Origin: Bryobacterales bacterium
Lineage (GTDB): Bacteria > Acidobacteriota > Terriglobia > Bryobacterales > Bryobacteraceae
DNA: 59,468 nucleotides
Direction: 5' to 3'
Assembly (NCBI GenBank): GCA_020847975.1
Contig: JADLBD010000207.1
Coordinates: 1-59,468 of the forward strand
Shown: positions 17,062-24,812 of the stretch, piece by piece
Layout: each line of letters starts with the position of its first letter
How positions within the stretch are numbered: position 1 is the first letter of the stretch
Made by a program: the position numbers and the translations under genes
The notes under the pieces: model-generated
The model's database searches: none
Seen by the model: the letters and a program-made list of their open reading frames with translations, nothing else
Told to the model about the DNA's origin: nothing

Positions 17062-18108
17062 ATGTTGCGGAGATCCCTCCTGCTCGCCCCCGCTGCGCTC
17101 GCCATGCAGCCCGCCAAAGCCACCGCCGCCCTCATCGCCGAGCCTACCGGCCCGCACCTGCCCATCTACATCCAGGCCCTTTCCGAGGCGCCCAACATCG
17201 GCCGGCTTGCCGTCGTCGACCCGTCCGGCGGCATCTTCGCCCGCGCCCCGAAAATGCGCCCGTTCCAGGACGCCTCGGAAATGATGCGCGCCATGAAACC
17301 CCAACTCGTCGTCGTCGCTCTCGAAGCCCATCATGCGCCCGCATCCATTCGGATAGCTCTCGAAAACGGCGCCCATGTGCTCGCCGAAAAGCCCGCCTGC
17401 ACCCGCGCGAGCGACTTTGCCGCCGTCGCTGCCCTCGCCGCCGAGCACAGGCGCTACCTCATGCTCGCCTTTGCCACGCGCCTCTATCCCGTCGCCCTCC
17501 GCGCCCGCCAACTCTTCGACGAAGGCCGCATCGGCAAGCTCTACGGCGCAACCATGCACTACATCGCCGACCAGACCCGCCTCACGCGTCCGGAATATCA
17601 GCGCTCCTGGTTCTCCTTCAAAGACAAGGCCGGCGGCGGGCATCTCATCTGGCTCGGCATCCACTACATCGATCTCCTCCAGTTCCTCACCGCCCAGCGC
17701 ATCACACTGGTAAGCGCGCAGATCGCCAACGCCGGCGGGCAGCCCATCGAAGTCGAGGATTCCGCCGCCCTCACCTTCCAACTCGAAGGCGGCGCGGTGG
17801 GATCCATGCAGAGCGGCTACTACCTCGACAAGGGCTATCACAACGGAATAACTCTATGGGGCTCCAAGGGTTGGCTCCGATTTGACCCTGCCGCCGGAAA
17901 TCTCGAGTGGTACACTAACGGCGGCAGCGCCAGGACGGAAAAGCTGCCGAAGATCGACGGCTATCCGGTGCTTGTCCGCACCGCCGCGGACATCGCGCTG
18001 GGCGCGGCAAAACCCTTCATCACCGCCGATGAATGCCTGCAAACGTTACGCGTGGTTTTCGCCGCCTACAAATCCGCGCGGACAGGACGAATGGTTGCTG
18101 CTTTCTGA
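17062..18108 (+). CDS. Gfo/Idh/MocA-family oxidoreductase with altered nucleotide loop
   Basis: The product is 348 residues from ATG 17062, two bases after the previous stop. The LAEKPAC motif (EKP) and a C-terminal alpha/beta domain with GGGHLIWLGIHYIDLLQF mark the family, which oxidises or reduces sugars and inositols with NAD(P). The N-terminus is odd. Where VAVIGxGxxG is expected, the chain reads LIAEPTGPHLPIYIQAL, so the Gly-rich dinucleotide loop is missing. It also begins with a leader-like MLRRSLLLAPAALAM. It may bind a different cofactor, act outside the cytoplasm, or be inactive. It is the last gene of the operon and converges on the MFS gene across 15 bases. Confidence 0.82.
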   Translation: MLRRSLLLAPAALAMQPAKATAALIAEPTGPHLPIYIQALSEAPNIGRLAVVDPSGGIFARAPKMRPFQDASEMMRAMKPQLVVVALEAHHAPASIRIALENGAHVLAEKPACTRASDFAAVAALAAEHRRYLMLAFATRLYPVALRARQLFDEGRIGKLYGATMHYIADQTRLTRPEYQRSWFSFKDKAGGGHLIWLGIHYIDLLQFLTAQRITLVSAQIANAGGQPIEVEDSAALTFQLEGGAVGSMQSGYYLDKGYHNGITLWGSKGWLRFDPAAGNLEWYTNGGSARTEKLPKIDGYPVLVRTAADIALGAAKPFITADECLQTLRVVFAAYKSARTGRMVAAF

Positions 18109-18110
18109 CC

Positions 18111-18157
18111 GTGGCGCACGTTCTCAAACGTGCCGCGTCCCCACCGTTGGGGACGCG
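18111..18157. repeat. Double hairpin between convergent genes
   Basis: Two perfect stems lie in a row: GCACGTT/AACGTGC (18116-18133, loop CTCA) and CGCGTCCCCA/TGGGGACGCG (18134-18157, loop CCGT). It can terminate transcription from either side, although no T run is present. It shares GTGGCGC and CGTGCCGCGTC with the chain at 1723-1806, marking one repeat family. It runs into the last codons of the MFS gene. Confidence 0.7.
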
Positions 18158-19383
18158 CAGTCGCCCGCCGCGAGATCCTTCGTGAGCACCGTCAGGAAAG
18201 TCACCAGCAGCATCACCGCCACCGTCGCTTGAATCACCGCCAGGCTGGCGAACGCATTCGCCATCCCGAACGAGCTCTTCAGCGCCCCCGCCAGAAGCAC
18301 CCCGGCGCCGCCTACGAAGCAGCTCGACATGTTCATGAATCCGATCGCCGTCGAGCGCAACTGCTCGGGAAGCAGTTCGCACAACAGCGGCTGTGCGTTG
18401 ACATAGCCCATCCCGACAAACAGCGCGAAGCCCGTAATGGAGGCGGCAATGACAGCGAAATTCCGGCTCCACGCGAAATTGACCAGCAAAGGAGAAGCGA
18501 TGAGATACGCCGCCACCATGATCAGCATCCGGAAGCGCGGATGCTTCCGCGCGGCGCGGTCCGATGGCACGCCGCCAATCATCAGCCCGGCAACTCGTCC
18601 GCCCTGTATCCACAAAGTGCCGTACAAGCCCGCCATCGCCAGCGACAGCGCGAAGGTCTCCTGGAAGAACAGAGGCAGCCAGTTAATGAATACCCAGTTC
18701 ACGCTGCCGGAGAGCACGATCTCCGCGGTCAGGACGAGAAAGCTCGGCACACGGAACAACCGCCGCAGCGCCTCGAGCAGCGGCAGCGCGCTGGCTGTTG
18801 TCTCCTTCGCCGTCTCGGCGTCCCGCAGAAACAGGAAACACACTAATGTCATCAACAGCCCCGCAACACCCAGAATCACGAAGGATGGCCGCCAACCGAA
18901 ATGATCCCCCAAGTACCCCGCCAGCGCTCCGCCGCCCACCATGCCCACCGAAAAGCCGGCGATGTGGATCCCTATCGCCTTCGCCCGCGTCGCGGGTCCG
19001 TGATGATCGGCAATCAGCGCCGTCGCCGCCGGAATGTAGGCGGCTTCCGCGATTCCGAGCAACGCCCGCATCACCAGCAGATGCGACGTAGACCCGGCAA
19101 ACGCGGTAGCCGTCATCACCACGCTCCACGCGCCGAGGCTCATCGTCAGCAGCCGCGCCCGCGACATCCGGTCGCCCAAATACCCGGCGAACGGAGAAAC
19201 CGCGGCATACGTCCATAGAAAGACAGTCCCCGTAGCCCCCAGCGCGATGTCCGACATTCCCAGATCCGCGCGCAACAGGGGAAAAACCGCCGTAATGGCC
19301 GTCCGGTCGCCGTAGTTCAGTCCTGCGACGCAGAACAGGAGAAACGCCACGAACCACTTGTACCGGGGATCCCCGAATTTCAT
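18124..19383 (-). CDS. MFS transporter, sugar-acid/sialate:cation type
   Basis: The product is 419 residues with about 12 hydrophobic segments. NYGDRTAITAVFP in the first helix and GYLGDRMSRARLL between helices 2 and 3 are typical of anion:cation symporters (hexuronate, gluconate, NanT-like carriers). It sits in the inner membrane and would take in the product of the periplasmic steps. ATG 19383 lies one base from the CTGTCGACAG operator and no in-frame start exists upstream, because a TAA is five codons back. The transcript therefore has a very short leader, or the operator lies within it. The final 13 residues (GDCASPTVGTRHV) are encoded by the dispersed double-hairpin element. Confidence 0.88.
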   Translation of the reverse strand: MKFGDPRYKWFVAFLLFCVAGLNYGDRTAITAVFPLLRADLGMSDIALGATGTVFLWTYAAVSPFAGYLGDRMSRARLLTMSLGAWSVVMTATAFAGSTSHLLVMRALLGIAEAAYIPAATALIADHHGPATRAKAIGIHIAGFSVGMVGGGALAGYLGDHFGWRPSFVILGVAGLLMTLVCFLFLRDAETAKETTASALPLLEALRRLFRVPSFLVLTAEIVLSGSVNWVFINWLPLFFQETFALSLAMAGLYGTLWIQGGRVAGLMIGGVPSDRAARKHPRFRMLIMVAAYLIASPLLVNFAWSRNFAVIAASITGFALFVGMGYVNAQPLLCELLPEQLRSTAIGFMNMSSCFVGGAGVLLAGALKSSFGMANAFASLAVIQATVAVMLLVTFLTVLTKDLAAGDCASPTVGTRHV

Positions 19384-19384
19384 T

Positions 19385-19394
19385 CTGTCGACAG
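19385..19394. promoter_or_regulatory. GntR-type operator between MFS and aldo/keto reductase genes
   Basis: The palindrome CTGTCGACAG lies between divergent genes, one base before the MFS start codon and 28 bases before the reductase start. It shares ATTCTGTCGACAGT with the site at 8924. Promoter boxes are less clear than at the other two sites. Confidence 0.72.
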
Positions 19395-19422
19395 TTTATC
19401 ATTCGTGTACACTGTTATTCAC

Positions 19423-20364
19423 ATGCCTCTGCTCGGCGCTGGAACCACAACTCTCGGCCGCGAAGTCAACGAAGACGACTCCTATCGCCTGCTCGACCGC
19501 GCCTTCGATCTCGGCATCCGCATCTTCGACACAGCGGAAGCCTACGGCGGCGGAAACGCCCGCGCCTACCGCGCCAAAACGCTCGGCATCGAAGACGTCC
19601 GGGAAACCACCGGCCTCATGCACTCTTCGGAAATCATTCTCGGCCGCTGGATCCGCTCGCGCGGCGTTAGACGTGAAATCATGCTGAAAACAAAGGCTTC
19701 GAGCGGTTTCACAGCCTCTGCCATCCGCCACGCGCTCACCGCCAGCCTCGAGCGCCTGCAAGCCGATTCCGCCGATGTCTACTACCTGCATTCGAAGCCC
19801 ACGGGCATCCCCCTCGAGGAACCCTTGGGCGTCCTCACGGAAGAACAGCAGCGCGGGCGCATCGGCAGGATCGGAGTCAGCAACTTCTCCCTCGCCGATC
19901 TCGAACTGGCGCGCTCCATTGCCCCGGGCGTCGCTTTCTGCCAGAACATCTACAATCTCGCCCTGCCGGAAGCGGAAGACAACGAGATCCCCTATTGTCG
20001 GCAGAATGCAGTTTGCTTCGTCGCCTACAGCCCGCTCGGCGCTGGTTTCCTCACCGGCAAGTACGGCGCCCGCGGGGAGCAGTCACCCGCCGGAACCCGC
20101 TTCGATGTCATCCCCGGCCACCGCGATGTCTACTTCCATGACTCCTGCTTCGACGCCCTGGCGCGCCTGGAGCGGCTCTCCGCCGAAACCCGCATCCCTC
20201 AGCACCTGCTGGCTCTCGCCTGGGTCCTCCGCCGCCCGGACATTGGTATCGTTTTGATTGGCGCGACAAAACCGAGCCACCTCGAAAATGCCCTCGAGGC
20301 TTACCGCCTGAGTTTCGAGGACGGCTTCTGGAAGAAACTGGACCGCGCCCCAAAGGACGTTTGA
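19423..20364 (+). CDS. Aldo/keto reductase
   Basis: The product is 313 residues, a TIM-barrel AKR. FDTAEAYGGG carries the catalytic Asp and Tyr, MLKTKAS the Lys, and YYLHSKP the His, so the tetrad is complete. FSLADLE and a GIVLIGATKPSHLENAL cofactor segment are also present. It would reduce a sugar or keto-acid carbonyl with NADPH, in the cytoplasm. ATG 19423 is chosen; a GTG at 19405 would add six residues that match no family. Its TGA is directly followed by the ATG of the M81 gene. The M81, GntR, kelch and aminotransferase genes then follow, with a 43-base gap only before GntR. Confidence 0.88.
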   Translation: MPLLGAGTTTLGREVNEDDSYRLLDRAFDLGIRIFDTAEAYGGGNARAYRAKTLGIEDVRETTGLMHSSEIILGRWIRSRGVRREIMLKTKASSGFTASAIRHALTASLERLQADSADVYYLHSKPTGIPLEEPLGVLTEEQQRGRIGRIGVSNFSLADLELARSIAPGVAFCQNIYNLALPEAEDNEIPYCRQNAVCFVAYSPLGAGFLTGKYGARGEQSPAGTRFDVIPGHRDVYFHDSCFDALARLERLSAETRIPQHLLALAWVLRRPDIGIVLIGATKPSHLENALEAYRLSFEDGFWKKLDRAPKDV

Positions 20365-21822
20365 ATGCGCATTGGCATCGCTGGCTTTCTGCACGAATCG
20401 AATACATTCCTGCCCGCCCCGACGACGCTCGAGGATTTCCGCACCACCAGTTGGACGGAAGGCGCGGCCCTGCTCGATCGCTGGAGCGGCGCGCTTCATG
20501 AACTCGGCGGCCTGGTGGATGGCTGCGCCGAGCACGGCCTGACCGCCGTCCCGCTGCTTGCCACCTACGCCGTCCCCAGCGGAACCATCGCCGCATCCGC
20601 CTACGACGCCATCGTGGACCGGCTGACCTCGCTGCTGCGCGAAGCCCTGCCGCTCGATGGCGTCCTGCTCGCTCTCCACGGAGCCACCGTCGCGGAGAAC
20701 TTCCCCGACGCCGACGGCGAAATCACACGCCGCGTCCGGGAAATCGCCGGCCCTCACGTTCCGGTCATCCTCACGCTGGACCTGCACGCCAACGTCTCGC
20801 AGCAGATGATCGCCAACACCGATGCATCGGTTTTCTACCGCTCCAACCCGCACCTTGACCAGCGCCAGCGGGGTCTCGAAGCCGCCCGTCTGATGGCGCG
20901 CACCGTGCGTGGTGAGATCAGGCCCGTGCAGGCACTCGAGACTCCGCCGTGGATCATCCCCATCGACCGCCAATACACTGACGAGGACCCGGCGCGCCTC
21001 CTCTATCAGGACGCCGACCTCGCCCTCTCGAGGCCCGGCGTGCTTTCCACCAGCGTCGCCATGGGCTTCTACTACGCCGACGTTGCCGAGATGGGCGCTT
21101 CCTTCCTCGCGGTAACGGATGGCGACCCGGCTCTCGCCCGCGACACCGCCCGCTGGATGGCGCGGCGCGCCTGGGAGCGCCGTCACTCGTTCCAAATCCA
21201 GTTGATCCCCCCGGCGGAGGCAGTGCGTGAGGCTGCCGCCGCAACTCGCACGCCTGTCGCTCTCTTCGATGTCGGCGACAACGTGGGCGGCGGCTCCTCC
21301 GCGAATTCCACGGTCCTTCTCGAGGAGATCCTCCGGCAGGGCGTCGCCAATTGCGCCGTCGTCCTCTACGACCCTGCCGCCGTCGCCGCCTGCCAGGCAG
21401 CCGGTGTCCGCGGCGAAGTTCAGTTGAACGCCGGAGGCGGCGCAGTTCCCATCGCCGGCCGCGTGCGCACCCTCTCTGACGGGCTGTTCGTCGAATACGA
21501 AGTGCGCCACGGCGGGTGGGGCCGCAACGACCAGGGCATCACGGCCGTAGTCGAGACAGCCGGGGAAACCACCATCGTGCTCACCAGCCGCCGCATGGCG
21601 CCCATGAGCCTCCAACAGTTGCTGAGCCTCGGAGTCCCCGTCGAACGTAAGAGGGCCATCGTCGTCAAGGGCGTCGTCGCGCCGCGCGCCGCCTACGCGC
21701 CGGTCTGCCCCCAAATCATCCTCGTGGATACGCCTGGTGAAACCTCCGGCAACCCCGCCCACTTCACTTACCGTCACCGCCGGGTCCCCATGTTTCCCCT
21801 CGAACCGGAGGCCGAATACTAG
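20365..21822 (+). CDS. M81-family (MlrC-like) metallopeptidase
   Basis: The product is 485 residues, the usual length of the family named for microcystinase C. The N-terminal GFLHESNTF, the TLDLHANVS motif with metal ligands Asp139 and His141, FDVGDNVGGGSSANST and a C-terminal TSRR all match. Family members cleave linear peptides or amides; many occur in amino-acid and carbohydrate catabolic clusters with no proven substrate. No signal peptide is seen, so it is cytoplasmic. It starts immediately after the reductase stop, so the two are co-expressed from the operator region at 19385. Within this locus it is a second candidate amidase next to the M14-type enzyme. Confidence 0.86.
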   Translation: MRIGIAGFLHESNTFLPAPTTLEDFRTTSWTEGAALLDRWSGALHELGGLVDGCAEHGLTAVPLLATYAVPSGTIAASAYDAIVDRLTSLLREALPLDGVLLALHGATVAENFPDADGEITRRVREIAGPHVPVILTLDLHANVSQQMIANTDASVFYRSNPHLDQRQRGLEAARLMARTVRGEIRPVQALETPPWIIPIDRQYTDEDPARLLYQDADLALSRPGVLSTSVAMGFYYADVAEMGASFLAVTDGDPALARDTARWMARRAWERRHSFQIQLIPPAEAVREAAAATRTPVALFDVGDNVGGGSSANSTVLLEEILRQGVANCAVVLYDPAAVAACQAAGVRGEVQLNAGGGAVPIAGRVRTLSDGLFVEYEVRHGGWGRNDQGITAVVETAGETTIVLTSRRMAPMSLQQLLSLGVPVERKRAIVVKGVVAPRAAYAPVCPQIILVDTPGETSGNPAHFTYRHRRVPMFPLEPEAEY

Positions 21823-21832
21823 CCGTGGACGC

Positions 21833-21840
21833 TCGACAGT
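21833..21840. promoter_or_regulatory. Degenerate operator half-site before the regulator gene
   Basis: TCGACAGT, matching one half of the CTGTCGACAGT operator, lies 25 bases before the GntR start; the other half reads CGC and not CTG. It could support weak autoregulation. Confidence 0.4.
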
Positions 21841-21865
21841 ATACAGAAAGGAAGACAATAGAGGA

Positions 21866-22576
21866 ATGAGCCGGAATGCCGTGTTCGCGCCCGTCCATCT
21901 TCCCACGCTCAAACACAACATCGCCGAAATCATCTCCGAGGCGATCTTCTCGGGAAAGATCAAGCCCGGCGAGCGGCTCAATGAGAGTCAACTGGCGCGC
22001 GACCTGCACGTCAGCCGCGCCCCCATCCGCGAAGCCCTCCAGCAACTCGAAGAGCAGGGAATCATCGTCAACCATCCCCGCCGCGGCATGTTCGTCGTCA
22101 ACCTCGAGGACGAGGACCTGCAAAAGATCAACAGCGTCCGGCTGGTGCTCGAAGCCGAGGCCATGCGCCTCGCCCGCGCCAACTTCACCCCCGCCGCCCA
22201 CGCCAAACTCAACCAGATCCTCGACCGCATGGAACGCTCCGAAGCGGGCCACCCCAGCCTCCGCGTGAAGCTGGATTTCGAGTTCCACCGCGTCATCTGG
22301 GGCCTTACGGGCAACGAATACATGGGACGGACGCTGGCCGGCCTCGTCGCGCCCCTCTTTGCCTACAGCGTCATCCGCGCCATGAAGAGCGATAAAGTGC
22401 GCCACATCATCTACTCCCACCGCCCGCTGATCGACTTCCTCGCCGGCAAGTCCGGCGAAAGCGCCGAGAAGGTGCTGGCCGATCATTTGAAAGTCCCCTG
22501 GACGCAGCCGGAGCGCTTCTCCAGCTATTCCGAGGAAGCGAAGAAGACGGAAAGGAAGCGCAAAGCGAGATCGTGA
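21866..22576 (+). CDS. GntR-family (FadR/FCD subfamily) transcriptional regulator
   Basis: The product is 236 residues from ATG 21866; AGGAAG lies about 11 bases upstream. The winged helix is at residues 12-78, with IFSGKIKPGERLNESQLA and VSRAPIREALQQLEEQGI. The all-helical FCD domain follows, with likely metal or ligand residues Asp137 and His141 (DFEFH), His185 and His207. FCD regulators bind organic acids and sit on short palindromes. The CTGTCGACAG sites at three promoters of this locus are the obvious targets, and a half-site precedes the gene itself. NanR of sialic-acid systems belongs to the same subfamily. It overlaps the kelch gene by GTGA. Confidence 0.9.
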   Translation: MSRNAVFAPVHLPTLKHNIAEIISEAIFSGKIKPGERLNESQLARDLHVSRAPIREALQQLEEQGIIVNHPRRGMFVVNLEDEDLQKINSVRLVLEAEAMRLARANFTPAAHAKLNQILDRMERSEAGHPSLRVKLDFEFHRVIWGLTGNEYMGRTLAGLVAPLFAYSVIRAMKSDKVRHIIYSHRPLIDFLAGKSGESAEKVLADHLKVPWTQPERFSSYSEEAKKTERKRKARS

Positions 22577-23484
22577 TTTTCCTGATGACCTCCCTCGCCC
22601 TACAACTCACATGGAACGCCTGCGCTCCCTTGCCGGAACCGCGCGCCGCGTTGATTCTCGCGGCCGTCGACGGGAAACTGCTCGCGGCCGGCGGAACCTA
22701 TTGGAGCGAGGGCCGCAAGATATGGAGCCGCCGCGCGGACTTCTTCGACCCCGCGAGCAACCGCTGGCTGCCCGGTCCGCCGCTGCCCGCCCCGCGCGCC
22801 GACTCCGCGGTGGCCGCCATCGATGGCGAAGTCTACCTGCTCGGCGGAACCTCTGATGGCGAAGTGCTGGACGACGTGCTCGTGCTGCGAAACGGCGCAT
22901 GGGAGCCGAGACCCGAAATGCGGCTGCCCGGCAAGCGCAGCTATGCGAACGCCGCCGTGTGGAACGGCAAGCTCTACCTCTTCGGCGGCATGGAAAAGGC
23001 CGGCGATTTGCAAACGATCCGCGACAATGTGTGGATTTGGGAGGACGGCCGCTGGAAGCAGATTGCAGCCATCCCGCCCCCGGCGCGCAGCAACTACGCC
23101 TTCGCCGTCGATGGGCACACCGCCTACTTCTTCGGCGGCGTCACCGCCACAACGGACGGGTTTCACAACCTCGGCAAGGCCCTCGCCTATGACATTCAGA
23201 CCAACCAGTGGCGGACGCTGCCCTCCGTTCCGCAGGCAAACCGCGCCTGGGCCGCCGTAGCGGCGCAAGGCAAGATCCTGCTGCTCGGCGGCTACACCAG
23301 TGACTTCGCCGCCGGCATCTTCCGCTTTGATCCCATCACCGGCAACTACGCCTATGCCGGCGAGTTGCCTCAGGGCCTCGCCGATACGCGCTACGTCCGG
23401 ATTGGTGAAAAAATCTATGTGACCGGAGGAGAATCGGGTGTCAAGATCCGCTCCGGCTATACGTGGGAAGGAGTGATTCCTTGA
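22573..23484 (+). CDS. Kelch-repeat propeller, NanM-like
   Basis: The product is 303 residues starting at GTG 22573, overlapping the regulator. Repeating blades end in GG motifs: LLAAGGTYW, VYLLGGTSDG, LYLFGGMEKAG, YFFGGVTATTDG, ILLLGGYTSD and IYVTGGESG. That makes six kelch blades. N-acetylneuraminate mutarotase (NanM) is a six-blade kelch protein of similar size with the same blade spacing. The short hydrophobic start (MIFLMTSLALQLTW) may be a leader. A role as mutarotase or epimerase of the locus sugar is plausible. Kelch folds also serve as binding modules, so the call is by resemblance and context. Confidence 0.8.
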   Translation: MIFLMTSLALQLTWNACAPLPEPRAALILAAVDGKLLAAGGTYWSEGRKIWSRRADFFDPASNRWLPGPPLPAPRADSAVAAIDGEVYLLGGTSDGEVLDDVLVLRNGAWEPRPEMRLPGKRSYANAAVWNGKLYLFGGMEKAGDLQTIRDNVWIWEDGRWKQIAAIPPPARSNYAFAVDGHTAYFFGGVTATTDGFHNLGKALAYDIQTNQWRTLPSVPQANRAWAAVAAQGKILLLGGYTSDFAAGIFRFDPITGNYAYAGELPQGLADTRYVRIGEKIYVTGGESGVKIRSGYTWEGVIP

Positions 23485-24812
23485 GCACACAAACGCTCTT
23501 TCAGGCCGCTGAACGCGAGGCGCGATTCCGCGCGCGCACCCAAGGCTCTCTCGAACGCTACCAGCGCGCCGTTCAATCCCTGGCGGGCGGCGTTTCCACC
23601 TCGCTGCGCCGCAGCGCGCGGCCCTATCCGCTGTACTTCTCTCGAGGCGGCGGCTCCGCGGCCATCGACGTGGACGGCAACCGCTACATCGACTACGGGC
23701 TCGCGTGGGGACCGCTGATCCTCGGCCACTGCCATCCCGCGGTCGTCGAAGCCGCCTCGAGGGCGCTCGCCGCCGGAGCCACCTACGGCGCGCAGCACGA
23801 TCTGGAATTCGAAGTGGCCGAAATGATCCAGCGCATTGTTCCCTGCGCGGACCTCGTGTGCTTCGCCAACAGCGGCACGGAGATCGTGCAGGTGGCGCTG
23901 CGCCTGGCCCGCGGCGTCACCGGACGCCCGCGCCACCTGAAGTTCGAAGGGCACTATCACGGCTGGGATGACAGCGTCCTGGTGAGCTACCGCTCCACCA
24001 TTCCTCAACTCGAAGCCGCCACGCCCGACCCTGTGCCCACGGGCTTGGGCCAGCGCCCGCAAAGCAACGCGGTAGTAGCCCGGTGGAATCACCGCGAAAG
24101 CGTGGAAGCGGCCTTCGCACGCTACGGCGGCGAGATTGCCGCCATCATTTGCGAGCCTCTGCTGTGCAACAGCGGATGCATCGCGCCGGAGCCCGGATTC
24201 CTCGAATTCCTGCGCGAAACCGCCACCAGACACGGCGCATTGCTCATCTTCGATGAGGTGATCACAGGCTTCCGGCTCGCCCTCGGCGGCGCGCAGCAGC
24301 ACTACGGCGTCACTCCCGATCTCGCCACGTTCGCCAAAGCCGTGGGCGGTGGACTACCTCTGAGCGTGCTCGCGGGCAAGCGCGAGTTCATGGATTGGAT
24401 TGCCGATGGCCGCGTGGTGCATGCCGGGACGCTGAACGGCAACCCGGTGGCGCTGGGCGCAGCCAAGGCCACGCTCAGCGTGCTGGCGGAAAATGACGGC
24501 GCGGTGTACGGCGACATGTGGCGCCGCGGCGAAGCGCTACGCGAAGGCATCGCCGCCGCATTGCGTGGCGCGGGCCTCGCGGTGCAGACCGCGGGCGGCG
24601 GTCCCGTCTTTCAGGTCAGTTTCCAACCCTCCCCCGCGCGGGAGTATCGCGACACCCTGGCCGCGAACAAAGCGATCTATTCCGACTTCGCGATGGCGCT
24701 GCTCGACGAGGGCGTGATGGTGCTGCCCGATGGACGCTGGTACGTATCGGCGGTGCACACCGATGCCGATATCGAACGGACGCTGGCGGCCGTGCGTGCC
24801 GCGGCAGGCTAA
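23481..24812 (+). CDS. Class III aminotransferase, glutamate-1-semialdehyde aminomutase-like
   Basis: The product is 443 residues. The start is TTG 23481, overlapping the kelch stop (TTGA), because GGAAGGAG sits seven bases before it. Fold-type I PLP motifs are present: FANSGTEIVQVALRLAR, FEGHYHGWDD, LLIFDEVITGFR, and the PLP Lys in TFAKAVGGGLPLS. The resemblance is to HemL-type 2,1-aminomutases, but the operon setting is catabolic, and many such clusters carry a HemL paralogue acting on other amino-keto substrates. It would move or remove the amino group of a sugar-derived intermediate. It converges with the next gene, and the two stop codons overlap. Confidence 0.88.
   Translation: MSTQTLFQAAEREARFRARTQGSLERYQRAVQSLAGGVSTSLRRSARPYPLYFSRGGGSAAIDVDGNRYIDYGLAWGPLILGHCHPAVVEAASRALAAGATYGAQHDLEFEVAEMIQRIVPCADLVCFANSGTEIVQVALRLARGVTGRPRHLKFEGHYHGWDDSVLVSYRSTIPQLEAATPDPVPTGLGQRPQSNAVVARWNHRESVEAAFARYGGEIAAIICEPLLCNSGCIAPEPGFLEFLRETATRHGALLIFDEVITGFRLALGGAQQHYGVTPDLATFAKAVGGGLPLSVLAGKREFMDWIADGRVVHAGTLNGNPVALGAAKATLSVLAENDGAVYGDMWRRGEALREGIAAALRGAGLAVQTAGGGPVFQVSFQPSPAREYRDTLAANKAIYSDFAMALLDEGVMVLPDGRWYVSAVHTDADIERTLAAVRAAAG

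Noticed and set aside
18605..18614. TGTATCCACA as a DnaA box marking an origin at the skew change
   Set aside because: It is a single imperfect match inside the MFS coding sequence, with no cluster and no dnaA or dnaN nearby.
23463..23480. GTG 23463 as start of the aminotransferase
   Set aside because: The ribosome site GGAAGGAG lies inside that extension and points to TTG 23481.
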